A stretch of DNA of 5,917 nucleotides from positions 1 to 5,917 of the forward strand of contig JAKFYP010000169.1 of assembly GCA_021730835.1 (NCBI GenBank). Direction: 5' to 3'. A program made the translations under genes and the position numbers. The stretch comes from Alphaproteobacteria bacterium. GTDB lineage: Bacteria; Pseudomonadota; Alphaproteobacteria; Rickettsiales; UBA998. Positions 1 to 5,448 of the stretch are shown piece after piece. Under the pieces are notes generated by a model. The model had not been told where the DNA came from. It did not search any database and saw only the letters and a list, made by a program, of their open reading frames with translations. The first letter of the stretch is position 1. Every line of letters starts with the position of its first letter.

Positions 1-108
1 ATGTACAATCATAAACTCAATCAGCTATATCAGTATGGTAACAACGATACGCTGAGTTTGCTACAGAATGGTAACGGCAACAACGCCACTATTGTCCAGC
101 AGGATTAG
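1..108 (+). CDS. Curlin-repeat protein, 3' end only
   Basis: The frame is open from the first base to the TAG at 106-108 and encodes 35 residues, including the segments LYQYGNNDTLSLLQNGNGNN and ATIVQQD. The alternation of Q-x-G-x-x-N with short beta-strand stretches is the curlin repeat signature, so this is the last one and a half repeats of an amyloid subunit or nucleator. The ATG at bases 1-3 is probably an internal methionine: there is no signal peptide, and 35 residues are too few for a curlin. The gene therefore starts upstream of the window. It points the same way as the curlin genes that follow, but a 460-base noncoding gap with promoter-like sequence separates it from them. Homology to curlins is clear. 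Whether it is CsgA-like or CsgB-like cannot be decided from this tail. Confidence 0.75.
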   Translation: MYNHKLNQLYQYGNNDTLSLLQNGNGNNATIVQQD

Positions 109-328
109 TTTTTGCCAGACGATGCGGGAGGGTTTTTTTCGGATTATATCTACGGATTACGATTGATATTGCCGGAAATGCCCTCCCGGTTTCTCTCTGG
201 TGACCAATATATCCACAGACATTGAGCAGAGTGACAGTGATTTCACGTTGTGTGAAGGAAGTTTGATCGGGCCGACAGCGCAAATAAAGTGATTTTTCTT
301 AGTGTCATATTTGTTTTGTGCACAGAAG

Positions 329-347
329 ATACAATCTATGATTGTAT
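329..347. promoter_or_regulatory. 19-base palindrome, candidate operator
   Basis: ATACAATC (329-336) and GATTGTAT (340-347) are perfect inverted repeats separated by TAT. The size and symmetry suit a dimeric regulator. The half-site core TATGATTGT recurs at 373-381. No known consensus was recognised, and the distance to the proposed -35 (about 80 bases) would suit an upstream activator better than a repressor. Confidence 0.35.
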
Positions 348-426
348 TTGATCTGCGATGAAAAAATAGGCATATGATTGTTTTTTAAATATTAATGATC
401 AAATTACATGCAAAATCGAAAGGTTT

Positions 427-455
427 TTGTTAAGATTTTATGACAAAGGTATTTT
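427..455 (+). promoter_or_regulatory. Candidate sigma-70-type promoter for the curlin operon
   Basis: TTGTTA (427-432) and TATTTT (450-455) are separated by 17 bases, and each matches the sigma-70 consensus at four of six positions. Transcription would start near 462, giving a leader of roughly 107 bases before the ATG at 569. The surrounding sequence is AT-rich, so a match of this quality could occur by chance. Confidence 0.35.
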
Positions 456-494
456 TCTTTTTACAAGATGCTGAAAAAGCTTTAACCTCGGCAT

Positions 495-512
495 CGTTAA
501 CTGAGCGTTAAC
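495..512. promoter_or_regulatory. Paired GTTAAC palindromes with 11-base spacing
   Basis: CGTTAAC occurs at 495-501 and again at 506-512. Each contains the six-base palindrome GTTAAC, and the two are 11 bases apart, about one helical turn. They lie downstream of the proposed promoter, in the likely untranslated leader, where a bound protein could repress. This is a pattern-based suggestion without a known regulator. Confidence 0.3.
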
Positions 513-555
513 TTATTAAACCACAGCCTTTGATTTTTCATTTAACACAAGTTCT

Positions 556-560
556 AGGAG
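556..560 (+). promoter_or_regulatory. Ribosome binding site that fixes the long curlin start
   Basis: AGGAG ends 8 bases before the ATG at 569. This favours 569 over the in-frame ATG at 530, which would put 13 residues in front of an otherwise standard signal peptide. Confidence 0.7.
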
Positions 561-568
561 AAAAATTT

Positions 569-1423
569 ATGACTATCAAGTCACTCTTTACGGTTCTGCT
601 TTCTACTGCGGCGCTTACCGCTTCCGCGTCCGCTTTCGCTAACGGCAACTCCGTATTCCTTCCGCAGGTTGGCAATGCCAACAGCGCGAACGTCGCGCAG
701 CAGGGAACCGGAAACACGGTCAACAAAGACGGCAAGAAAGATACCGTTGGTCAGCAGGGAAACGCGAATAAAACGTTCGATCTTCAGATCGGTTCTAAGA
801 ACGCGATTACGTTCGTTCAGCGTGGCGATGACAATACGTTTGATGCGGAACAGCGCGGTGAGAGCAACGTCACGTCCGGGAACCAGAATGGTCAAAGCAA
901 TACCATCTGGACCGGTCAGAACGGCAAAGCCAACGTTGCTGCTCTGAATCAGTCCGGCATTCGCAACAACATCTGGAACTTGCAGACGGGCGACGGCAAT
1001 ACCGTTCGGATCAATCAGGCAGGTAACTTCAACACTTCCACGACAACGCAGCATGGCGATAACAACGTTGCGGATGTAAATCAGGAAGGAAACAGCAACA
1101 ACTCCCGTATCAGCCAACTTAAGACGAGCAATCGCGCTTCTGTGCTGCAGAAGGGTTCGAGCAACGAGTCTGATATTTTTCAGAATGGTAACGCTAACAG
1201 AGCCAGCGTAAGCCAGACCGGCTCAACCCACGTTGCCGATATCGACCAGCTTGGCGATAAGAACGTTGCCGATGTTGAACAGCGTCTTGCCGCCAACAGG
1301 GCGATCGTGAATCAAAATGGTGACAATAACCAGGCACTGGTACGTCAGTTCGGTGGAAATGACGTTGCTACCCTGCTGCAGGATGGCAATCTTAACAGCG
1401 CCACCATCAACCAGAGCAACTAA
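569..1423 (+). CDS. Long curlin (CsgA-like major amyloid subunit)
   Basis: A secreted protein of 284 residues. Residues 1-24 are a Sec signal peptide (charged start MTIK, hydrophobic core, likely cleavage at AFA|NGN). The rest is about twelve tandem units, mostly of 22 residues, of the form Q-x-G-x-x-N-x-A-x-V-x-Q-x-G, each predicted to form one strand-turn-strand layer of a curli-type amyloid. Known CsgA from E. coli is about half this length with five units, so this is an expanded version. Units 8 and 10 replace the glycine after glutamine (SQLKTSN, EQRLAAN), and unit 2 (residues about 50-68) is lysine-rich and lacks the first Q. No cysteines are present. It is first after the promoter region and is followed by nucleator-like curlins, csgF and csgG. 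Length and position suggest the major subunit, but the A versus B assignment is inference. Confidence 0.85.
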   Translation: MTIKSLFTVLLSTAALTASASAFANGNSVFLPQVGNANSANVAQQGTGNTVNKDGKKDTVGQQGNANKTFDLQIGSKNAITFVQRGDDNTFDAEQRGESNVTSGNQNGQSNTIWTGQNGKANVAALNQSGIRNNIWNLQTGDGNTVRINQAGNFNTSTTTQHGDNNVADVNQEGNSNNSRISQLKTSNRASVLQKGSSNESDIFQNGNANRASVSQTGSTHVADIDQLGDKNVADVEQRLAANRAIVNQNGDNNQALVRQFGGNDVATLLQDGNLNSATINQSN

Positions 1424-1431
1424 TTGCTTTA

Positions 1432-1464
1432 ATGGCAGGGGGGGATTATATCCTCCCCTGTCAT
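1432..1464 (+). promoter_or_regulatory. Intercistronic hairpin between curlin genes
   Basis: Bases 1432-1445 pair with 1451-1464 over 14 base pairs, with two G-U pairs and no bulge, closing a 5-base loop (TTATA). The stem begins 8 bases after the stop codon of the long curlin. No run of T follows, so it is not a canonical intrinsic terminator. It more likely protects the 3' end of the upstream mRNA or partly attenuates the downstream genes. The next gene's ribosome binding site lies just 4 bases beyond the stem. Confidence 0.65.
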
Positions 1465-1468
1465 GTTT

Positions 1469-1473
1469 GGAGG
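1469..1473 (+). promoter_or_regulatory. Ribosome binding site that decides the second curlin start
   Basis: GGAGG lies 6 bases before the ATG at 1480 and only 3 before the adjacent in-frame ATG at 1477, so 1480 is preferred. The in-frame ATG at 1432 lies inside the hairpin stem and has no such site. Confidence 0.65.
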
Positions 1474-1479
1474 ATAATG

Positions 1480-1989
1480 ATGAAACGCCTGCTCTTTTTT
1501 ATTTTCTCGCTGATGGGCGGCATGCTGTTGCGCGGCGAGGCAATGGCGGGAGATAATGTTGTCCATGTAACGCAATCCGGTGGTTCACAGGCGGTTGTCT
1601 CGCAAAATGGCAGTGGCAACAGTGTAGTGATTCGTCAGGAAGGTGGTGACGAGGAGGGTACGAATAAAGCCGATATTCGCCAGAGTGGCGAGGAAAACAA
1701 GAGTGAGGTGCATCAGGATGGTGCATCGAATATCTCAACCGTCAGGCAGGAAGGGGATCGCAATGATTCGCTTCAGGTGCAGACCGGCACGGGGCGCGTT
1801 GGGAGCGAGTATATATCGGGCAATCAGTCGCATACTACCCAAACCGGAAGCCATAATGTGTCGGTTAACGTTTTTGACGGGGATAACAATAAGATTACGA
1901 CAGAGCAGACCGGCGACCATCTTGAGCATACCTATATTCATCAGGGAAGCGGCACTTCGATTACGGTAAAGCAACAGAACGAAGAATAA
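1480..1989 (+). CDS. Curlin-like secreted protein, CsgB-like (first of two)
   Basis: A protein of 169 residues with a signal peptide at 1-23 (MKRLLFF, hydrophobic core, cleavage at AMA|GDN). The mature part carries irregular curlin units such as VTQSGGSQAVVSQNGSGN, IRQEGGDEEGTN, IRQSGEENKSEVHQDGASN and VRQEGDRN. A longer insertion around residues 105-115 contains RVGSEYISGN. Its C-terminus (SGTSITVKQQ) resembles the CsgB ending, where a short strand follows the last repeat, so a nucleator or minor subunit role is suggested. It is richer in acidic residues than the long curlin, with DEE, EEN and DGD segments. It sits after the intercistronic hairpin and 7 bases before the next curlin gene, so the two are very likely cotranscribed. 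A start at 1477 would add only one methionine. Family membership is clear; the specific role is inferred. Confidence 0.8.
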   Translation: MKRLLFFIFSLMGGMLLRGEAMAGDNVVHVTQSGGSQAVVSQNGSGNSVVIRQEGGDEEGTNKADIRQSGEENKSEVHQDGASNISTVRQEGDRNDSLQVQTGTGRVGSEYISGNQSHTTQTGSHNVSVNVFDGDNNKITTEQTGDHLEHTYIHQGSGTSITVKQQNEE

Positions 1990-1996
1990 AAATAAC

Positions 1997-2611
1997 ATGT
2001 GGCGGATTGTTGTATTAAGTTTTATTTTCCAGATAGCTATTCTGTCCGATGCTCAGGCTAGCGGGCCGAATTCACTGTTTTTGCAGCAGGTGGGTGGCGC
2101 AACGGCGACCATCTCCCAAACCGGTGACGGTAACGCGCTTGACATGCGGCAGGAGGGCCGGAATAGCACGTTGATTACGCAAAATGGCGGCGCATATGCC
2201 GATATAGACCAGACCGGCAGCAATAATGAGATTGAACTAACTCAGGCCGGAATCATGCGGGCTGATATTGACCAGACTGGCAGCGACAACCATATCAGCG
2301 TTTCCATGAAGGGGAGCGGCCACTATTCACAGATTCGTCAAGGTGGTTCATATAATCATATAAAACAAGATTTTAATGGAACTGGAAACAGCATCATTGA
2401 CTATCAGAGCGGCAGCCACAATACCATTGTGGATAGTATTACCGGTAATCGCAACAGCCTGAAAACCACCCAAAGCGGCAGTAAAAACTATTCAAAAACC
2501 CATGTGGGTGGCGACAACAATAAAGTTGCCGTTAATCAGGCGGGTACAGGAAACAGCCATACGCTCTGGCATGTGGGGAACGGTTCGGCGATCAGTATTA
2601 CGCAGCATTAA
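1997..2611 (+). CDS. Curlin-like secreted protein, CsgB-like (second of two)
   Basis: A protein of 204 residues with a signal peptide at 1-21 (MWRIVVLSFIFQIAILSDAQA, cleavage near AQA|SGP). The mature N-terminus (SLFLQQVGGATATISQTGDGN) is a good curlin unit, and the octapeptide ADIDQTGS occurs twice (about 68-75 and 89-96). From about residue 100 to 175 the pattern decays: the G-x-x-N turns persist, but many of the conserved glutamines are replaced and histidine is frequent. The C-terminus GNGSAISITQH recalls the end of CsgB (SQMAIRVTQR). The start codon follows the preceding stop by 7 bases and has no clear Shine-Dalgarno sequence, so translation may depend on coupling to the gene before it. 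It is probably a second nucleator or a minor fibre component, which is inference from its C-terminus and operon position. Confidence 0.78.
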   Translation: MWRIVVLSFIFQIAILSDAQASGPNSLFLQQVGGATATISQTGDGNALDMRQEGRNSTLITQNGGAYADIDQTGSNNEIELTQAGIMRADIDQTGSDNHISVSMKGSGHYSQIRQGGSYNHIKQDFNGTGNSIIDYQSGSHNTIVDSITGNRNSLKTTQSGSKNYSKTHVGGDNNKVAVNQAGTGNSHTLWHVGNGSAISITQH

Positions 2612-2682
2612 GAGATAATAGGGTGGCAATTTCTTAACTTTATCGTGCTAAAAAAGAAAAACGTAATATTCGGGGGAGTAAA

Positions 2683-3096
2683 ATGAAATCACGGCATATC
2701 ACGCTGGTATCGGCGGCGATGCTGATGCTTCTGGCGGGAGGCGCGGAAGCCAGTGAGCTGCGTTATCAGCCGATTAATCCCAATTTCGGCGGAAACCCGT
2801 TTAACGGATCGTATCTTCTGGGAAATGCAGATGTGCAGAACGATAACGAGGAGCCGCTGAAAGGTGTTGATCCGCTGGATAATTTTGAGCGAACGGTCAC
2901 CAGTTCTTTGCTCACACAAATTTCGCAGCAGATATCCGATCAGATTCTAGGTGAAAACGCGCAGGATTCCGGTACATTCACCATTGGTGGCACGGTACTG
3001 AATTTCAGGCGCGACGGTGATATCGTGCGCATTAATATTTTTGACAGCGCAGCTGGGCGCGAAACGACCGTCGAAGTACCGGCCCCGGTTTTTTAA
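2683..3096 (+). CDS. csgF: Curli assembly protein CsgF
   Basis: A protein of 137 residues, essentially the family length (138 in E. coli). Residues 1-23 are a signal peptide (cleavage near AEA|SE). The mature N-terminus reads ELRYQPINPNFGGNPFNGSY, containing the N-P-N-F-G-G-N-P motif that in E. coli CsgF inserts into the CsgG channel and lines a second constriction. Residues 62-90 (VDPLDNFERTVTSSLLTQIS onward) match the helical region with the conserved L-D-N-F, and the C-terminal part (about 97-133) forms the beta-rich domain with the R-D-G-D-I-V-R-I-N-I stretch. CsgF is exported through CsgG and couples nucleation to the cell surface. A GGGGGAG ribosome site at 2672-2678 fixes the start. 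It lies 71 bases after the curlin genes and 33 before csgG, as expected in a curli operon. Confidence 0.95.
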   Translation: MKSRHITLVSAAMLMLLAGGAEASELRYQPINPNFGGNPFNGSYLLGNADVQNDNEEPLKGVDPLDNFERTVTSSLLTQISQQISDQILGENAQDSGTFTIGGTVLNFRRDGDIVRINIFDSAAGRETTVEVPAPVF

Positions 3097-3103
3097 TAAC
3101 AAA

Positions 3104-3130
3104 ACATACATACATACATACAGATAGATA
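3104..3130 (+). repeat. Tetranucleotide tract (ACAT)4 plus (GATA)2 at the csgG start
   Basis: Four perfect ACAT units (3104-3119) and a partial fifth (3120-3122) run into two GATA units (3123-3130), and the last base is the A of the csgG ATG. The tract fills most of the csgF-csgG gap and occupies the place where a Shine-Dalgarno sequence would be; none is seen. Tetranucleotide tracts gain and lose units by slippage in known phase-variable genes, so a variable initiation region is possible. Confidence 0.75.
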
Positions 3131-4365
3131 TGAAATTTAAAAAAATCCTGCCTGTTTTTTGTGTGTTATTGAGCGCTTGCTCGGCAACCCAGCTTTCCAT
3201 GTCGCCATTGACGGAGGAGCCTGGGATCTCTGATTACTCGGTATCCGGTGAAGCGCTGAAAAACCTGCCTCCCGCGAAAGAGAAGATTGTGGTTTCGGTC
3301 TACAAGTTTGACGATCAGACCGGCCAGCACAAGCCCAATGACGGGATTGCCGAATATTCCCGCGCCGTTACGCAGGGCGGTGTTTCCATTCTGACCAAGG
3401 CGCTGCTTGATGCCGGGAATAGCGGATGGTTCACGGCGATTGAGCGCAACGGATTGGATAATCTCCTGCAGGAACGTAAAATTATTCGTGCTATGCGGGA
3501 GAGTTATACCCTTCCGGATGGCTCGAATCTTCCCGATATTCCTCCGATGCTCTATGCCGGGATGCTGATTGAGGGGGGTATTACTTCCTATGAGAGCAAC
3601 GTGCTGACCGGTGGGGTAGGGGCACGTTATCTCGGGATTGGCGGTAGCACCGAATACCGCCGCGATATTGTGACGGTCTATCTAAGGGCGATTAACGTTT
3701 CCAACGGCGAAATCCTGCTTTCAACGAATGCCTCTAAAACCATATTTTCCGCTCAGTTGCAGGGTGGGGTATTCAAATTTATCGGGATAGACGAGTTGCT
3801 GGAAGCCGAAGGTGGAGTATCCGTCAACGAGCCGCCGCAATTTGCGGTGCGGCAGGCCATTGAGCTTGGGGTCTATTCGCTGATTATGGAAGGGGCAATC
3901 AAAAATATCTGGGAGTTTCAGGACGCGGCTGCCGGAGCAAAGTTTATTGCTCAGTATCAGAGCATGAAAGGCGGCAAGCAGAAAGAACTGGCAAAAGCAT
4001 TGCCCAGCCCGCCGATACCGCCTGCGCCGCATAATCCCCGTGAATTGCCGCAATGCAAGACGCCGGATTATACGCCGACACAAACCACTTCGCTGGCTAC
4101 CTTGCTGGCGGATCAGTATTTGCAGGAACAACGCAAAAAATCGCTGGTCAATATTTTGAGTACTACGCCGAAGCAGCCGACAACCTTGCGCACGCCTGTG
4201 CCGGAACTGCGTAAGGTTCCGGGGCAGATTCCCCCGCAAGCCAAGTCGGTCAACGGCAGGGAACCTGCCATTCGCCAGCCTGACAACGCAGGAGCGCCCG
4301 GCGCTCGTCTGCGCCGCGACCTGTATTGCGATCAGGAAGGCTGCTTTCCGATTCCGCAGAAGTAA
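3130..4365 (+). CDS. csgG: Curli secretion channel CsgG with long C-terminal extension
   Basis: An outer-membrane lipoprotein that forms the oligomeric pore for curlin export. Residues 1-17 are a lipoprotein signal with lipobox LLSAC (lipidated Cys17). Residues 52-280 align with E. coli CsgG: IVVSVYKFDDQTGQHKP, ERNGLDNLLQERKIIRA, GGITSYESNVLTGGVGARY, the membrane-hairpin region at about 152-205 ending ILLSTNASKTI, and the C-terminal helices to FIAQYQSMK. The constriction loop differs: E. coli Tyr51, Asn55 and Phe56 correspond to about Asn70, Glu75 and Tyr76 here. The family protein is about 277 residues; this one has 411, with a proline-rich tail (LPSPPIPPAPHNP at 291-303, cysteines 309, 400 and 405) that should face the periplasm. 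The lipobox requires the start at 3130. It is last in the operon, after csgF. Confidence 0.95.
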   Translation: MKFKKILPVFCVLLSACSATQLSMSPLTEEPGISDYSVSGEALKNLPPAKEKIVVSVYKFDDQTGQHKPNDGIAEYSRAVTQGGVSILTKALLDAGNSGWFTAIERNGLDNLLQERKIIRAMRESYTLPDGSNLPDIPPMLYAGMLIEGGITSYESNVLTGGVGARYLGIGGSTEYRRDIVTVYLRAINVSNGEILLSTNASKTIFSAQLQGGVFKFIGIDELLEAEGGVSVNEPPQFAVRQAIELGVYSLIMEGAIKNIWEFQDAAAGAKFIAQYQSMKGGKQKELAKALPSPPIPPAPHNPRELPQCKTPDYTPTQTTSLATLLADQYLQEQRKKSLVNILSTTPKQPTTLRTPVPELRKVPGQIPPQAKSVNGREPAIRQPDNAGAPGARLRRDLYCDQEGCFPIPQK

Positions 4366-4497
4366 TTAGAGCATTTTTCATTTAAATGGGCCGGGGCAAG
4401 ATAGTGGATAAACGCCCATTCCGCTTTATCCCGAACCGCTAGGCGATAGCGGGCAACATGTATCCCCCCACGACTCAGCTTCGGCCTTGCTTCGTCT
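4366..4497 (+). other. Noncoding gap after csgG with small inverted repeats
   Basis: No gene is seen. There are three short inverted repeats: AATGGGC/GCCCATT (4385-4391 with 4414-4420), GGATAAA/TTTATCC (4406-4412 with 4425-4431), which overlaps the first and excludes it, and CCGCTA/TAGCGG (4436-4441 with 4447-4452). None is followed by a T-run, so a csgG terminator is not obvious. Transcription might end here by another route. Confidence 0.4.
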
Positions 4498-4570
4498 GCT
4501 CCCCCCTGAAGCACCCGCCTGCGGGGTTATAAGAGGAGCACCCCGCAGGCGGGTGCTATGCGGGGGGAGC
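4498..4570. repeat. Large compound stem-loop downstream of csgG
   Basis: The inner stem is 17 perfect base pairs (4510-4526 with 4541-4557) around a 14-base loop. After a small internal loop (3 and 4 bases), an outer stem of 9 perfect base pairs follows (GCTCCCCCC at 4498-4506 with GGGGGGAGC at 4562-4570). The element is very GC-rich. No T-run follows on either strand, so it is not a textbook terminator. It could still stop or stabilise csgG transcripts, or be a dispersed palindromic element. Confidence 0.8.
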
Positions 4571-4620
4571 GGTAAATCGTGGATAATCAGAAAATACTAC
4601 TACTTCCCCGGCGGCGGCGC

Positions 4621-4626
4621 TAGACT
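4621..4626 (+). promoter_or_regulatory. Candidate -10 element for a leaderless hisN transcript
   Basis: TAGACT lies 6 bases before the hisN ATG. Together with the absence of any Shine-Dalgarno sequence, this spacing would put the transcription start on or beside the A of the ATG. No good -35 hexamer was found at the usual distance. Confidence 0.35.
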
Positions 4627-4632
4627 GCCCCG

Positions 4633-5391
4633 ATGGATGAAACACTGCCCGTTTTTGCGCACCGGCTGGCCGATATGGCGGGGGGGATCGTGCGCGGCTA
4701 TTTCCGGCGGCCCTGCGCGGCGGAGCATAAGAGCGACGCCAGCCCGGTGACGCAGGCCGACCGTGAAGCGGAAGCGGCGATGCGGGCGCATATCGGCGAG
4801 GCTTTCCCGGCGCATGGCATCATCGGCGAGGAATATGGCGAGGAGCGCGCCGACGCCGAATATGTCTGGGTGCTCGACCCGATTGACGGCACGCGCAGTT
4901 TTATGGCGGGCAAGCCGCTGTTTGGGACGCTGATTGCCCTGCTGCACCGGGGCGCGCCGGTACTCGGCATCATTGACCAGCCGATGACGGGCGAGCGCTG
5001 GGTGGGGATCAAAGGGCGGCCATCCACTTTCAACGGCGGAGAAATACGCACCCGCGCCTGTGCTGCTCTGGGCGACGCGGTGCTGGCGACGACTTCCCCC
5101 TATCTGTTCAGCCCGGAGAAAAAGCTGCATTTCGAGTTTCTGCGGGGCCGGGTGGCCGGTGATATCTATGGCGGCGATTGCTATGCGTATGGGTTGCTGG
5201 CGAGCGGGCATCTTGACCTCATCGTGGAGTCGGGTCTGAAGGCGCATGACGTGATGGCGCTGATTCCGGTGATCGAAGGGGCGGGCGGCGTGATCACCGC
5301 GTGGGATGGCGGGCCGGTTACGCATGAGGGGCCGATAGACCTGATTGCCGCCGGGGATGCGCGGGTGCATACGCTGGCGCTGTGCCGGTAA
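4633..5391 (+). CDS. hisN: Histidinol-phosphatase, inositol monophosphatase family
   Basis: A cytoplasmic metal-dependent phosphatase of 252 residues, a normal length for the family. The metal-binding signatures are present: Glu66-Glu67 in GIIGEEYGEE, the DPIDGT motif at 82-87 (Asp82, Asp85, Thr87), and Asp206 in KAHDVMALIPVIEGAGG, the second family signature. The segment GGDCYAYGLLASGHLDLIVE (180-199) and the A-L-I-P-V-I-E-G-A-G-G wording are typical of the HisN branch, which dephosphorylates histidinol phosphate in histidine synthesis, rather than of SuhB or CysQ. An inositol or other sugar-phosphate substrate cannot be excluded. No ribosome site precedes the ATG. Base composition and third-position GC are clearly higher than in the curli genes, so it probably belongs to the resident chromosome and is functionally unrelated to them. 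Confidence 0.85.
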   Translation: MDETLPVFAHRLADMAGGIVRGYFRRPCAAEHKSDASPVTQADREAEAAMRAHIGEAFPAHGIIGEEYGEERADAEYVWVLDPIDGTRSFMAGKPLFGTLIALLHRGAPVLGIIDQPMTGERWVGIKGRPSTFNGGEIRTRACAALGDAVLATTSPYLFSPEKKLHFEFLRGRVAGDIYGGDCYAYGLLASGHLDLIVESGLKAHDVMALIPVIEGAGGVITAWDGGPVTHEGPIDLIAAGDARVHTLALCR

Positions 5392-5448
5392 ATTATCCCC
5401 GCGTCGTGCTGCGAGGTATAGAAGGTTTCGCAAAAGCCGTTTTATTTT

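Larger units (their letters stand above)
109..568 (+). promoter_or_regulatory. AT-rich intergenic leader upstream of the curli genes
   Basis: This is a 460-base stretch with no convincing gene. From about 285 onward it is markedly AT-rich compared with both flanks. It contains an 8+8 palindrome (329-347), a repeat of TATGATTGT at 337-345 and 373-381, a promoter-like pair at 427-455, and two GTTAAC palindromes at 496-512, all upstream of a good ribosome binding site at 556-560. This density fits a heavily regulated promoter, as is typical for curli genes in characterised bacteria. The regulatory role is inferred from position and sequence form only. Confidence 0.5.

Noticed and set aside
125..188. 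CGGGAGGG / CCCTCCCG inverted repeat with a T-run after the first arm, as terminator of the upstream curlin
   Set aside because: The arms are 48 bases apart, and the T-run follows the first arm rather than the second, so it cannot work as an intrinsic terminator.
89..283. 64-residue open frame on the - strand
   Set aside because: It overlaps the curlin tail, has no ribosome site or recognisable motif, and lies in a gap that otherwise looks regulatory.
530..568. Upstream in-frame ATG for the long curlin
   Set aside because: It would add 13 residues before a normal signal peptide and lacks a ribosome site, whereas AGGAG is correctly placed for 569.
581..1117. 178-residue - strand frame inside the long curlin
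   Set aside because: It is a shadow of the repetitive curlin coding sequence, with no signal or motif of its own.
569..2611. CRISPR-like or tandem DNA repeat array
   Set aside because: The periodicity is at protein level (about 66 bases per unit) with degenerate DNA, explained by curlin repeats and not by spacers and identical repeats.
4487..4750. 87-residue + strand frame overlapping the hisN start
   Set aside because: It runs through the large stem-loop and into hisN in another frame, with no recognisable protein features.
4600..5433. 277-residue - strand frame opposite hisN
   Set aside because: A long antisense frame is expected in GC-rich coding DNA. The + strand frame carries all the phosphatase motifs, and this one carries none.
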